From NCBI GenBank assembly GCA_016722655.1, contig JADKIR010000005.1, forward strand, positions 1 to 64,000: a stretch of DNA of 64,000 bases. The letters are read 5' to 3'. Made by a program: the position numbers and the translations under genes. The DNA comes from Cytophagaceae bacterium. GTDB taxonomy: Bacteria; Bacteroidota; Bacteroidia; Cytophagales; Spirosomataceae. The notes under the pieces were generated by a model that saw nothing but the letters and a program-made list of their open reading frames with translations, was not told the origin of the DNA and made no database searches. Positions 25,605 through 35,918 of the stretch are shown here, one piece after another (position 1 is the stretch's first letter; each line of letters opens with the position of its first letter).

Positions 25605-28310
25605 TCAACCTGTATTTTTCAAACCACTAGACAATGCATTTATAATACTTAATAACTTATTTAGCAATTTGTCTTTTTCTAAATTATTTTCATCATCCAT
25701 ACTTCGCCATATTTTTAAATATTTAACATGTAACTTGTGTAAAACAAAAAGTTTTTCATTCCGCCATTTTAAATTATCATACTGCCCCAATCTTCTGTTT
25801 GTTGAAGAATCATTAAATAGCTCTTCAATATACTGTAAACCATTTTGGTAATCAGCTAATAACATAGACATAAACAATTTCTTTTCATTCTCATCCTCAT
25901 CAAGCGAAGCATATAAGTTCATTATTTCTAAGTTAGATAAGATAAGATTGGTCTCTGTTTGAATCATCAAAAACTTAATGAAGTTCCAGCTATTTATTCC
26001 TTTTATTAAATTTTCGAATTCATGAGGTTTTTCGATTTTCAATTTTTTCAGGGCTTCACCAAGCCCAAACCATCCTGTTAAAGCAAATCTTGATAAATTC
26101 CAACTAAATACCCATGGAATAGCCCTAAGGTCTTTTAGTGTTCTGGTACCTGTTCTCCTGGCTGGCCTTGATCCGATTTTACTCTTTTCCAATACATCTA
26201 TACATGTCGTTTTGCTGTAAAAGTTTATCAAGCCTGGGGTTTCAATTAGGTTTTTATAATGTTCATATGACTTTTCTGCAATAAACTCCATTGCTTCAAT
26301 GGGATATTGAGTCTTTTCTATTTTTGTTTGGCTCTCAATTAAATGCCTGGCTATACCCGATGACAATGCACTTAAGTTGTAGGTTGCAGTTTTTGGATTT
26401 CCAAATAGTTGTGCAACAGATTCGCCTTGAACAGTAATTTTCAAAGTGCCATTTATAGTGCTTTCAGGCATACTTTCTACAAAACGATGGTATTTTCCAC
26501 CACCTCTACTAATGGTACCACCTGTGCCATGGAAAAAGTAAATTTCTGTGTTATTATCTTTGCCAACTTTAGTCAAAGCTATTTCGGCCTGGTATAGATT
26601 CCACTTACTTGCTATTGTGCCACCATCTTTATTGCTGTCACTGTAACCTAACATAATCTCTTGAGCAAACCCAGTGTATTTTCTACGGGATTGTGTAATT
26701 GGATGTTTAAAAAATGCATCTAAAATTTGAGGGCCATGGTGCAGATCCTCAATGGTTTCTAAAAGTGGAACTACTTTAATGCTGGTATTTAATAACTGGG
26801 TTTCACGCATAAATAAGTAAACAACCAATAAATCACTAAAATCCCTGGTCATACTAACAATAAAAGAGCCTATACCGTCAACTCCATACTGATTTATATG
26901 TTGGCGAATAACTTTATAACAATCTAAAATAGCATCTGCCTCCAACCCATAGGAAATCGTTACATCAGTAATAAGTTCATTTTTTTCTAATATTTGGCTT
27001 AGATATTTTATCCGTTTTGTTTCTTCCCATGTTTCAAAATCATAATCTTTCTCACCATTGCATTTTAAAATTTGAGATATTGCTTTATCATGAAAAGCAC
27101 TATTCTGTCTTATATCTAATTTCGCCAGGTGAAATCCAAAGCTTTTTACTATTCTTTCAACAGGAAATAACAGACTTTCTGCAATGCTATTTAAACCATT
27201 TTGTATTAAAACTCCTCTTAATACTTTTAAATCTATTTCTAAAGCTTTACTAGATTTATAGTGTGATTTTGAATCTGTGTAATTTTCCGAAATAGTATTA
27301 TCTAATTGGCAAATCATTAGATTTACAAATTGCCTCCATGGTTCATAGCGGTTTCGGTTAATGGCCCGTTTGCCTGACTCACCCAAAAGCTTTTCTTTGT
27401 TTTCTATTGCCTCTGATAGTTCAAAAGGAATAGGGTTGGTAATAGCAGAGACAGATATTTTTTTTGCCAAATTTTCCAATTCATCTCTTACAAGATTTAA
27501 CGCAGTTTTTCTGTGAATCAGAAGAGTTTCTTTAGTGATAAGAGCAGAAACAAATGGATGTCCATCTCTGTCGCCACCCACCCAACTTCCAAATTCAATT
27601 TTTGGAAATAAATCCGGATTTTTTATTTTAAGTGGGTTAAGACCCAATGCTACCCATGAACTTTTCAATTGGTCGTCGGTATTTTTTAGTACATTGGGAA
27701 AGACCTTTTTGAGGTAATGCAATACATTAGCTCTTTCGTCACTTATTTCCGGTTTTTCCATGTAAATCTCTCCGGTTCTCCACCATCTTTCCAATAGATG
27801 GAGGATATTCTCCCTGATTACATTTTGCTCAATTTTACTTAATGAGGAATTCTCTTTTTGAACTAATAGTAAAAATAACTCTCGATGAATTTCCAAAACA
27901 GTTATTCTTTTAGCCTCAGTGGGATGTGCAGTTAGAACCGGTATAATATGGGTTTTAGAAATTGCATTGAGCATTTCCTCTTCAGATAGGTTTGCTTTTT
28001 TCCATATATTTAATGTTTCGGCCCAAGACCCACGAATTGTTACAATTTTTTCCTGGTCTTCGAGTTTTCTTCTGTACTGCATAGCAGCATTTTCTTCGAC
28101 CAATGTTATGAGTTGAAAATATATACTTAGAGCTTGAATCGTTTTACCGTTGGGTAGTTCTTCAATATCTGTTTTTACATTATTTATTGAATAATTAACT
28201 AAATCAATTACTTGATTTTCGTTAATTCTTGAGAGCATTTCTATATAACAATCAATAATAAATCTTCGGTCATCAGAGATCTTCTTAAAATGTGTTTGTT
28301 CAATATTCAT
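25605..28310 (-). CDS. ppc: Phosphoenolpyruvate carboxylase
   Basis: The protein has 901 residues. PVLTAHPTEAKR near 128 contains the catalytic His, FGSWVGGDRDGHPFV near 240 is a family hallmark, GYSDSNKDGG near 556 and FFHGTGGTISRGGG near 590 are the PEP/bicarbonate sites, and GSRPARRTG near 715 binds allosteric or substrate phosphate. The C-terminus ends in NALSSGLKNTG, as in bacterial PEPC. The enzyme converts PEP and bicarbonate to oxaloacetate, refilling the TCA cycle. The gene is single and its ORF is intact over 2.7 kb, which argues against a high general error rate in the sequence. Confidence 0.95.
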   Translation of the reverse strand: MNIEQTHFKKISDDRRFIIDCYIEMLSRINENQVIDLVNYSINNVKTDIEELPNGKTIQALSIYFQLITLVEENAAMQYRRKLEDQEKIVTIRGSWAETLNIWKKANLSEEEMLNAISKTHIIPVLTAHPTEAKRITVLEIHRELFLLLVQKENSSLSKIEQNVIRENILHLLERWWRTGEIYMEKPEISDERANVLHYLKKVFPNVLKNTDDQLKSSWVALGLNPLKIKNPDLFPKIEFGSWVGGDRDGHPFVSALITKETLLIHRKTALNLVRDELENLAKKISVSAITNPIPFELSEAIENKEKLLGESGKRAINRNRYEPWRQFVNLMICQLDNTISENYTDSKSHYKSSKALEIDLKVLRGVLIQNGLNSIAESLLFPVERIVKSFGFHLAKLDIRQNSAFHDKAISQILKCNGEKDYDFETWEETKRIKYLSQILEKNELITDVTISYGLEADAILDCYKVIRQHINQYGVDGIGSFIVSMTRDFSDLLVVYLFMRETQLLNTSIKVVPLLETIEDLHHGPQILDAFFKHPITQSRRKYTGFAQEIMLGYSDSNKDGGTIASKWNLYQAEIALTKVGKDNNTEIYFFHGTGGTISRGGGKYHRFVESMPESTINGTLKITVQGESVAQLFGNPKTATYNLSALSSGIARHLIESQTKIEKTQYPIEAMEFIAEKSYEHYKNLIETPGLINFYSKTTCIDVLEKSKIGSRPARRTGTRTLKDLRAIPWVFSWNLSRFALTGWFGLGEALKKLKIEKPHEFENLIKGINSWNFIKFLMIQTETNLILSNLEIMNLYASLDEDENEKKLFMSMLLADYQNGLQYIEELFNDSSTNRRLGQYDNLKWRNEKLFVLHKLHVKYLKIWRSMDDENNLEKDKLLNKLLSIINALSSGLKNTG

Positions 28311-28559
28311 AATTAAAAAAGTACCTATTTATATTTAGTTTATAGTAAAATCCTATTTATGTAAAAAACTTCAGTAATAATCCGGATTTGAATTCTTAAG
28401 TTTAGTTTTTATAAATAGTTCCGATTTAGTGAGATAAATTTTTACATTTATTTTAAATCTATATTTTTTGTAGGACAAAATAAATCGAACCTTGTTAAGC
28501 TGCAAAAGGCGATCTTAGATTTAATGGTATTTTAATTCTAAAAATTACCACTCACCATT

Positions 28560-28800
28560 ATTATCCCAATCTGGAAGCTTGATAGATAGGATTTTCAATT
28601 CTCAAAAAGGAAACGTAAATCATAATTTCCTTTTCTAATGACATAATAATCAGCTACATGTAGGTCTTTGGTTCTGTTTTTTTAAGCTTTGTTATTGAAT
28701 TTTATAATAAAATGGGGTTTTCTGGTAGTTTTTTCGGCAATTGGGGTTAATTTTTTCTTAGGTAGCTTTGGGATGTCCCGGCGGAACAGACCGAAGGGCT
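28560..28800. repeat. Hairpin-ended dispersed repeat, diverged copy
   Basis: It shares TTCTCAAAAAGGAAACGTAA, CATAATAATCAGCTACATG and the GTTATTGAATTTTA and AAATGGGGTTTTC blocks with the other copies. The final hairpin is decayed (CTTTGGGATGTCC / GGAACAGACCGAAG). It fills the gap between ppc and the next gene; 28311-28559 is AT-rich with no gene. Confidence 0.5.
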
Positions 28801-28805
28801 AAAAA

Positions 28806-29657
28806 TCAAAGAAATAGTATATCGCAAATCTTTCCACTTACCTTAATATTTATTTTGTCAGAGACCTCCATTATTCGATTACGCTGTGCTTCAATGAGAT
28901 CAATGCTTATTTTTTTAATTCTGGCTTGATTTTGTTTTTTGTTGAGTTCAAAATTCATCTCTAAATCGTCGTTGGCATAGGAATATTTATTTTTTTGACG
29001 TAAACCATTCAACTCACAGAAAGCTCTGTATTCTGCCAATTTCGATTTATCCAATGTCACCGTTACCGATTTTATTTTATTGAATTGACGTGGGTATTTT
29101 TTCCCATTTGAGAGTTTGGTGTTGAATTCCTCATAGCTCATTTCCTGGCTGAGTTCGTCACCTGCAAATCCCAAATATTGTAAGAATTCTTTTTGGTATT
29201 CCAGGATACTGATTTCGTAATTGGTTTTGGTGGATGCCAGATTTAGGGTTTTGTACCAGACGATTTTGGCATCTTCTTCATTTAAATGGGTTGTATTGGT
29301 GTCAAAGGCAATTCCTTTATTTTGGACTGTAGTTATCAAATTATTTAGCAATCCCAAACTCCGGGTTTTAAATTCTATGCCAAAATCATGGAGGCGGTTT
29401 CCTATTTTATCAATGTTGTTGGGCTTAAAAAACTCCAAATTTGCGGCTTTGCCGATGGCATATTTTCCGGTATATTCTTCTTCAAGCGTTTTAGTGGTGC
29501 TTTCCTGACAAAAAAACAGCGTATCACGTACATAAGCATTTGAAAATAGCTGCTCATAAGAGATGGAGTCAATACAAATATAAATGGTGTTGCAATCGGT
29601 TTTGGTTTGAGCTAAAGCAAATTGGATGGATATTAGGAAGATAATCAATGATTTCAT
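28806..29657 (-). CDS. Secreted protein, DUF5829-like
   Basis: The protein has 283 residues. The signal peptide is MKSLIIFLISIQFALA, then Q. The mature part begins with a Cys pair (TDCNTIYICIDSISYEQLF). The segments YVRDTLFFCQESTTKTLEEE, YTGKYAIGKAANLEFFKP and IEFKTRSLGLLNNLI resemble a glyoxalase-like fold described for the DUF5829 family, though I cannot confirm that by eye. It is probably periplasmic. The gene is monocistronic and its function is unknown. Confidence 0.5.
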   Translation of the reverse strand: MKSLIIFLISIQFALAQTKTDCNTIYICIDSISYEQLFSNAYVRDTLFFCQESTTKTLEEEYTGKYAIGKAANLEFFKPNNIDKIGNRLHDFGIEFKTRSLGLLNNLITTVQNKGIAFDTNTTHLNEEDAKIVWYKTLNLASTKTNYEISILEYQKEFLQYLGFAGDELSQEMSYEEFNTKLSNGKKYPRQFNKIKSVTVTLDKSKLAEYRAFCELNGLRQKNKYSYANDDLEMNFELNKKQNQARIKKISIDLIEAQRNRIMEVSDKINIKVSGKICDILFL

Positions 29658-29707
29658 AGCTATTTGTTTTTATTTCAATTGTAGTTTTTTTCAATTTTAA
29701 GCATTAA

Positions 29708-29920
29708 TGCTCTTTGTCAATTTCTCAATGTAAAGACTAAATGATTACGTATTCCAATCCTCAAAAAGTAAAAATAATCTCAATATTTCCCTTACTAATT
29801 CCATAATAATTAGCAACATGCAGGTCATTAATTAACAACTAAAGCATGTTATTGAATTTAAAGCAATTATAAGCAAAAATAGATTTTACTCATAATAATT
29901 TCATTACTCAGGATTATTAA
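29708..29920. repeat. Hairpin-ended dispersed repeat, diverged copy
   Basis: CTTTGTCAATTTCTCAATGTAAAG (weak first hairpin), CAATCCTCAAAAAGTAAAA, TCCATAATAATTAGCAACATG and CATGTTATTGAATTTAAAGC identify it as a family member. The last hairpin is lost. It lies between two minus-strand genes; the rest of the gap to 30037 has no gene. Confidence 0.5.
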
Positions 29921-30037
29921 ACCAATTGATTTCAGCCTCTGGATGCCATCGCAAAACATTGCGACGTTTCAAATTTAGTGCTTTTTTCAAAACCAAAGCC
30001 CGAAAGAGGTCTTCCGGGCTTGTGGTAAATGTTGTTT

Positions 30038-31540
30038 CTATCTTTTCAATAATCTGTTGATTTCGGTAAGTTTTTGCTCCAGAGCTTCAATCTGCTTTTG
30101 CTGAGATTTGATGGCTTCCAACAAAACTGGAATCAAATCATCATATCGTACACCTTTCATGCCTGAATCCAGCTCTAGCACGGCTTCGGGATATACCTTT
30201 TCTACTTCCTGGGCGATAAAGCCCATTCTTTTCTGGTCGGGATTTTCCTTAAACTCATAACTTACACCCTGCATCGCCATGATTTTTTCAATAGGATTGT
30301 CAAGCGGAGCAATGTTTTGCTTTAAACGCATATCAGAAGCTGCGGGGTTTGTTTTTTTGATGGTTCCGTCGGTTTCGATGGTAAGAAAGGTAGCGTTGGC
30401 GTTGTCGGTGGCCACGCTCCTAAATCTTGCAGAGCCATCCACGTCGAGTAATTGGGTGGGTAGATCGGTGCCCAGGCCTAGTTTTCCGTTTTTATACATC
30501 GTGAGGGCATTGGAGCGGGCATTGTTGCCGGTTCCGTTGCCGATGATAAGCAAGGGGTCATTATTATCATGGGCCGTGGCCGAAAGTGCTCCTCCGATCA
30601 GGTCGGTAGTCAGGGAATCGTTGTATGTGCCCAGCATTGTTGCACCGAACACGTTGTTGACCAAGCCCAATCCGCCACTCAGGCTATTATTTCCATTGCT
30701 TTTATTGACAGTTCCTATTGCTATCCCCTGTGAACCGGCTCCTTTGTTACCGCTTCCCAAAGCAACGTTATAATCTCCGGTTGGCAGATTTGAATATCCT
30801 ATTGCCAGGGCTCTGATTCCTGCAGATTGATTGTCAAAGCCAATGTTCATTGCTCTTTCAGTTTTGGAGGTATTGGCTTCTCCGAAATTGTACGATGATA
30901 CACCTGAGTTATTGTTAAAGTATCCAATTGAGAAAGATCGGTCAGCACTTACGTCATTTTCGTAGCCAAAGGCAAACTCTAAGATGTTTTTACCTTTGTT
31001 ATCCTTTCCAATCAGATAGTTATTGGAAAATTGGGCGTTATTACCCTGACCAATAGCTACTGAATTGGTACCCTGAGCAGAAATGAGGTTGGAGCGACCT
31101 AATGCAATAGAAGCAGATCCTGAAGTATTGTTGAGGATTCCGAAACTTAAAGACTGATTCCCGGTGGCATAATTGCTAAATCCACCGGCAAAACTTTGAG
31201 CTCCTGAGGCTTCATTTTGCATTCCTACTGCTCCCGATGCCAGACCTGTAACTTTTAAATCTAAACCTATCGCAAAACTGTAATGGCCAATATTGGCATT
31301 GTTCCATTGAGTGCCTGATACTGAGCCCACTCTGAATGCACTACGATCGGGAATCCACATGAGTCGTGTTCCTGCTCCTGAATCAGGCAAGACCAATGGC
31401 GTGGGGACAGTAAAATTGTAGAGGGAACTCCTTTTGCTATATATGCCCTGGCCGGTACCGGTGGGTTCTAACAAAATACTTTGTGAAAATCCTGAAATAC
31501 ATAGCAGTAAAAATGCCGGTAATAATAGTTTTTGTTTCAT
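30038..31540 (-). CDS. Secreted YadA-head-like / S74 chaperone-domain surface protein
   Basis: The protein has 500 residues with signal peptide MKQKLLLPAFLLLCISGFS-Q. Residues about 85-330 form head-type repeats (SFAIGL, GSASIALGRSN, GTNSVAIGQGN, ALAIGYSN, YNVALGSGN), the left-handed beta-roll of trimeric autotransporter adhesins. ALTMYKNGKLGLGTDLPTQL leads into the S74 intramolecular chaperone domain (SDMRLKQNIAPLDNPIEKI, GFIAQEVEKVYPEAV), followed by a coiled coil (QQKQIEALEQKLTEINRLL). The S74 domain helps trimerise the fibre and may then cleave itself off. It is the last gene of a minus-strand surface-protein cluster. Confidence 0.85.
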   Translation of the reverse strand: MKQKLLLPAFLLLCISGFSQSILLEPTGTGQGIYSKRSSLYNFTVPTPLVLPDSGAGTRLMWIPDRSAFRVGSVSGTQWNNANIGHYSFAIGLDLKVTGLASGAVGMQNEASGAQSFAGGFSNYATGNQSLSFGILNNTSGSASIALGRSNLISAQGTNSVAIGQGNNAQFSNNYLIGKDNKGKNILEFAFGYENDVSADRSFSIGYFNNNSGVSSYNFGEANTSKTERAMNIGFDNQSAGIRALAIGYSNLPTGDYNVALGSGNKGAGSQGIAIGTVNKSNGNNSLSGGLGLVNNVFGATMLGTYNDSLTTDLIGGALSATAHDNNDPLLIIGNGTGNNARSNALTMYKNGKLGLGTDLPTQLLDVDGSARFRSVATDNANATFLTIETDGTIKKTNPAASDMRLKQNIAPLDNPIEKIMAMQGVSYEFKENPDQKRMGFIAQEVEKVYPEAVLELDSGMKGVRYDDLIPVLLEAIKSQQKQIEALEQKLTEINRLLKR

Positions 31541-31550
31541 TTCTATGAGT

Positions 31551-34445
31551 TTATGGGTTTACGCATCCTCCGATTTCGGCTTTGAAGACCGTGCCGGTAT
31601 CCGCTATAAATACATCGTTGTTACCATCGATAGTTATACTTTGTCCTGCTTTTAGTGTAAGCTGACCGGATCCGGTCAATTTATTATTGGCGGTAATAGT
31701 CAGGCTGGTTGATTTTGAAACGATACCACTTGTGATATCATCTGAAGGACTGTTCAGTGTAATGATTTGATTACAAGGCACAACGGCACAAGTTTTTAAT
31801 ACCAACGGCTTTGAACTTACTCCTGGTCTGTTTGTACTCTGAGCCAAAATCCTATACCCAGAAATTTGGTCCAGATTGGCGGGAATATTTACCTGCAATA
31901 AGCCTCCAAAACTTCCTGAAAGCACAGAAGTGGTCCCGAGAAGAATATTGGTATTGAATAAACCGGCAGAATTACTAAGGAATATATCCACGGTTTCAGA
32001 GCTGGAAAATTCAAAATCAGAGATATAATTTATGGTGACCGGAGCATTTATACATAATGAATCAGGGGAGGGTATAACTTCCATGTGTTTTTCATTTACA
32101 TAAATTTGATGCACCAGGGGCTCACTCCATCGATTCCTTTCGTCTTTTGACCTGATAAATAAATTGTAAAATCCGTCAGGGAGACTGGACACCGTTACAT
32201 TAATATTCGTATTATTCAAACTGGTGAGTCCGGCGGTTATTGGGATATTCTCCCCATTCCCAAATCCAGGGTCGGTATCGATGAAATATTCCGCTTTTAC
32301 GATGGCGGGGGTGGCAACAGCAGGTGAATTTTCCAATTGTCGCATGATCACTTCTGACCATTGTCCTTTTTCGTTTTGGGTTCTAACAAAAAGAAAATCG
32401 GTGGCTGGGGTCAAACTAGCGGCTGGAATTGTGAAATTCACATTCGTTAGATTTAGCTGACCAGCAGTGATCGGAATGCTTACGCCGTTTCCAAATCCCG
32501 GGTCGCTATTGATAAAATATTCCGTTTTAACTATAGCAGGTGCCGCCAATGTTGGTACATTTTCCAATTGTTTCATCAGCACCTCAGACCATTGTCCTTT
32601 TTCATTTTTGGTTCTGACAAAAAGGAAATCGGTGCCTGCAGTCAAACTTGCAGAAGGAATCGTAAAACTAACATTGCTCAAATCTACCTGCCCGGCAGTG
32701 ATTGGGATATTCACGCCATTTCCAAATCCGGGATCAGTATTGATGAAATATTCGGCTTTTACGATAGCAGGAGATACAGCAGGAGGAACATTTTCCAATT
32801 GTTTCATCAACACCTCTGACCATTGTCCTTTTTCGTTTTGGGTTCTTACATAAAGGAAATCGGTTCCTGCTGTCAAACTGCCTGATGGAATGGTAAAATT
32901 CACATTCGCTAAATCAACAAGACCAGCCGTAACCGGAATATTTACCCCATTGCCAAATCCCGGGTCGGAATTGATAAAATACTCGGCTTTTACAATTGAC
33001 GAAGAGACAAGAAGGGGTACATTTTCAAGCTGTTTCATCATGACTTCAGACCATTGTCCTTTTTCGTTTTGGGTCCTGACATAAAGGAAATCAGTTCCTG
33101 AGGTCAAACTGGCCGATGGAATTGTAAAATTTACATTTGTAAGATTTATTTGACCCCCAGTGACCGGGATGCTAACCCCATTTCCAATTCCCGGATCGGA
33201 ATTGATAAAATATTCGGCTTTAACAATAGAAGGTGCGTCAACAACTGGCACATTTTCCAATTGTTTCATCATCACTTCAGACCACTGCCCTTTTTCGTTT
33301 TTGGTTCTGACAAAAAGAAAATCGGTGCCAGCTGTCAAACTGCCTGACGGAATGGTAAAATTGATATTTGATAAATCTGTGAGACCAGCCGTAATTGGAA
33401 TATTTACAGCATTCCCAAATCCCGGGTCGGTATTGATAAAATATTCTGCTTTTACAATGGCAGGTACCGGGTTCGAAGTGATATTTTCCAATTGTTTCAT
33501 CAAAACTTCCGACCATTGACCTTTTTCATTTTTGGTTCTAACAAAAAGGAAATCGGTGCCTGCTGTCAAACTGCCTGATGGAATGGTAAAATTGATATTT
33601 GATAATTCAACGAGACCTGCCGTAACCGGAATATTTACACCATTCCCAAATCCCGGGTCGGTATTGATAAAATATTCCGCTTTTACAATAGCAGGTACTG
33701 GGTTGGAAGTGACATTTTCCAATTGTTTCATCAAAACGTCCGACCAAAGACCTTTTTCATTTTTGGTCCTAACAAAAAGGAAATCGGTGCCTGGGGTCAA
33801 ACTGCCAGATGGAATGGTAAAATTGATATTTGATAAATCAACGAGACCGGCCGTGATCGGAATATTTAATCCATTGCCAAATCCCGGGTCTGTATTGATG
33901 AAATATTCAGCTTTAACGATTGAAGGTAAGACAACAGGGGGCACATTTTCCAATTGTTTCATCATGACTTCAGACCATTGTCCTTTTTCGTTTTTGGTTC
34001 TGACAAAAAGAAAATCGGTACCGGAGGTCAAACTAGCAGCCGGTATGGTAAAACTTACATTGCTCAAGTCCAATTGCCCGGCTGTAATAGGAATATTTAC
34101 CCCATTCCCAAATCCCGGATCAGTATTGATGAAATATTCAGCTTTCACAATTGCCGGTGTAAGTACAGGCGTTGGAACAATTTTCTTTTGAAAAACAATC
34201 CCCCAATTTCCATTATCGAATCTTGCCCTGATATATAAAAACGTAGCTGCGTTAAATCCGGCTTGAGGAATATTGAAACTAAAATTGTTCAACTCTTTTT
34301 GCAAACCCGGTGAAAAAGGAAGGTTGATGCCGTTACCTATACCTGGGTCTGAATCAAGAAAATATTCCAGTTTATCAATATTCTGACCAAAGACTAATGA
34401 GCCGGGAAGTACCAGAAAGCATAGCCAAAATAATAGCCTTTTCAT
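31551..34445 (-). CDS. Secreted protein with ten about 72-residue repeats
   Basis: The protein has 964 residues with signal peptide MKRLLFWLCFLVLPGSLVFG-Q. Ten repeats cover about residues 24-750, each built as IVKAEYFINTDPGFGNGVNI, then FTIPSGSLTAGTDFLFVRTK and NEKGQWSEVLMKQLEN. The first and last are the most diverged, and repeats 2-9 are very alike at DNA level. After a non-repeat region the protein ends with GTVFKAEIGGC, a motif also found at the end of the CE1-GH9 protein. No enzyme motif is seen. It is probably a surface-displayed, carbohydrate- or partner-binding beta-sandwich array. Confidence 0.75.
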   Translation of the reverse strand: MKRLLFWLCFLVLPGSLVFGQNIDKLEYFLDSDPGIGNGINLPFSPGLQKELNNFSFNIPQAGFNAATFLYIRARFDNGNWGIVFQKKIVPTPVLTPAIVKAEYFINTDPGFGNGVNIPITAGQLDLSNVSFTIPAASLTSGTDFLFVRTKNEKGQWSEVMMKQLENVPPVVLPSIVKAEYFINTDPGFGNGLNIPITAGLVDLSNINFTIPSGSLTPGTDFLFVRTKNEKGLWSDVLMKQLENVTSNPVPAIVKAEYFINTDPGFGNGVNIPVTAGLVELSNINFTIPSGSLTAGTDFLFVRTKNEKGQWSEVLMKQLENITSNPVPAIVKAEYFINTDPGFGNAVNIPITAGLTDLSNINFTIPSGSLTAGTDFLFVRTKNEKGQWSEVMMKQLENVPVVDAPSIVKAEYFINSDPGIGNGVSIPVTGGQINLTNVNFTIPSASLTSGTDFLYVRTQNEKGQWSEVMMKQLENVPLLVSSSIVKAEYFINSDPGFGNGVNIPVTAGLVDLANVNFTIPSGSLTAGTDFLYVRTQNEKGQWSEVLMKQLENVPPAVSPAIVKAEYFINTDPGFGNGVNIPITAGQVDLSNVSFTIPSASLTAGTDFLFVRTKNEKGQWSEVLMKQLENVPTLAAPAIVKTEYFINSDPGFGNGVSIPITAGQLNLTNVNFTIPAASLTPATDFLFVRTQNEKGQWSEVIMRQLENSPAVATPAIVKAEYFIDTDPGFGNGENIPITAGLTSLNNTNINVTVSSLPDGFYNLFIRSKDERNRWSEPLVHQIYVNEKHMEVIPSPDSLCINAPVTINYISDFEFSSSETVDIFLSNSAGLFNTNILLGTTSVLSGSFGGLLQVNIPANLDQISGYRILAQSTNRPGVSSKPLVLKTCAVVPCNQIITLNSPSDDITSGIVSKSTSLTITANNKLTGSGQLTLKAGQSITIDGNNDVFIADTGTVFKAEIGGCVNP

Positions 34446-34449
34446 GCTA

Positions 34450-35487
34450 TTAATTGCGTTTGATGCTTATCGTAATTGGAATATTTCCGCCCGAAGTAGG
34501 TCCCTGGGTAAATGCACTAATCATCGGAAAAGGTGGTATTCCTGATAAAACATATGGATCCGGGCCAGCAAATACGCCACAATCTACGCCATTAACGCCT
34601 TTGGTTTTAGCAGGAGAAGCAACTGCTAGTTTAAACCTTTCATCCCATAGGTCATCCAAAATTCTAGGTTCGGCTACTTGGAAGATGGTATTGGTTGCTG
34701 TAGTAAAGAAATTATTAAAACTAGGCGTACTTGTGCACCCTACACACACATTATTGAATACATTGGATTCGTTAGGAAAACTCAAAGTAGCAGTAGGTCC
34801 TTGAAAAATAATATTGTTATAAGTTACAGCCGAATTGGGTGTAATTCCACCAAAAATTATACAATTTTTCACTAAATTATTGGTTGAACCGCCAGTAAAG
34901 CTGCCCAAAATAATGCAATTGCTTATTACAGTATTGGAAGCTAAATTGTTAATATCCCCAATTATAAAACACCTTTTTATTAGATTATTGCCTCCACCAT
35001 AGGTGTTTCGGATAATAGTATTAAACAAACAACCAATAACTGAAATATCAGAAGTAATACCGAAAGTGGTTACACTTGTACCAAAAGTTATGTTACCATA
35101 AAGGCCATTATCAGACTGCACAGTAAGGCCATACAAAACAGTTCCTGTGGGATTTGTAGTAGTTGGTGAATTAGTACCAACTATGCTTATTCCGCTTACT
35201 TTTGTACTTCTTTTATCAAAAGGAGTTATCGGGTTTTTATCCAAAAAATATCCCGAACCTATTAAAACTATTTTTTTATTGATGTTTATGCCACCATAAC
35301 TGATATCTGATGGCTCTAAATAAATAGTGTCCACTACTGTACTCGAAGCCGCAAGGTGGGCATCCGAAAAACTACTATAAACCAACCCAGTGGCTATTAC
35401 ACCAGGATTATTGTTTACCCTGCGAATTGTTGCAAATGAGCTAATACAAACCAGCAAAGCGATAAGAGTAAAAAATGTCTTTTTCAT
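34450..35487 (-). CDS. Secreted protein with right-handed beta-helix features
   Basis: The protein has 345 residues with signal peptide MKKTFFTLIALLVCISSFA. A FSDAHLAASSTVVDTIYLEP segment near 42 is the usual entry of pectate-lyase-like beta-helices. Rungs rich in N/V/I such as NNLIKRCFIIGDINNLASNT, VISNCIILGSF and NLVKNCIIFGG follow at about 170-225. No catalytic residues are obvious, so a structural or binding role is more likely than lyase activity. The stop is 4 bp before the next gene's start codon region, so the genes are cotranscribed. Confidence 0.65.
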   Translation of the reverse strand: MKKTFFTLIALLVCISSFATIRRVNNNPGVIATGLVYSSFSDAHLAASSTVVDTIYLEPSDISYGGININKKIVLIGSGYFLDKNPITPFDKRSTKVSGISIVGTNSPTTTNPTGTVLYGLTVQSDNGLYGNITFGTSVTTFGITSDISVIGCLFNTIIRNTYGGGNNLIKRCFIIGDINNLASNTVISNCIILGSFTGGSTNNLVKNCIIFGGITPNSAVTYNNIIFQGPTATLSFPNESNVFNNVCVGCTSTPSFNNFFTTATNTIFQVAEPRILDDLWDERFKLAVASPAKTKGVNGVDCGVFAGPDPYVLSGIPPFPMISAFTQGPTSGGNIPITISIKRN

Positions 35488-35532
35488 GAGTTTAAATATT
35501 TGATTGTTAATATTTTAAAAAAAAATGATAGC

Positions 35533-35904
35533 TTACGAATTAATTATTTGAATGGCCTGAAACAAATCGTTTCTCTTTCTTCTCGATATCACACATTGCA
35601 TGTCGTTGACCAGAAAGGCGTTGGTTCCATCTACATATTTCAGAAACTGTGTGTTAATCATTGTTGAACGATGAATCCTTACCATATTTTTGAAAGGTAG
35701 AAAACGCTCTTCCAGCGTTTGTATGTTGGTGCTAACTATGATTCTACGGCCAGTTTTCAGATACAAATAGGAGTAACTTATGTCTGCTTTGATCATCACA
35801 ATATCGGTTGGGCTAATCTCCATTCTGGACCCCACATGAACCTCTGTAAAAGGGCACATGGTTTTTGTGAAGTTTTTTTCAAGTTTTTTTCTTATTGTTT
35901 TCAT
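35533..35904 (-). CDS. Orphan LytTR-type DNA-binding protein
   Basis: The protein has 123 residues. From about 25 it is a LytTR domain: RMEISPTDIVMIKADISYSY, GRRIIVSTNIQTLEERFLPF, MVRIHRSTMINTQFLKYVDG and a closing RRKRNDLF. There is no receiver domain, so the input is not phosphotransfer on the same chain. LytTR proteins bind direct repeats upstream of surface, biofilm and secretion genes. Lying inside the surface-protein cluster, it probably regulates those neighbours. Confidence 0.8.
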   Translation of the reverse strand: MKTIRKKLEKNFTKTMCPFTEVHVGSRMEISPTDIVMIKADISYSYLYLKTGRRIIVSTNIQTLEERFLPFKNMVRIHRSTMINTQFLKYVDGTNAFLVNDMQCVISRRKRNDLFQAIQIINS

Positions 35905-35918
35905 GCTTGCGATTGTTT

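Noticed and set aside
32224..34238. Long plus-strand open frames opposite the ten-repeat protein
   Set aside because: They repeat with the same period as the minus-strand gene and have no start context, so they are shadows of it.
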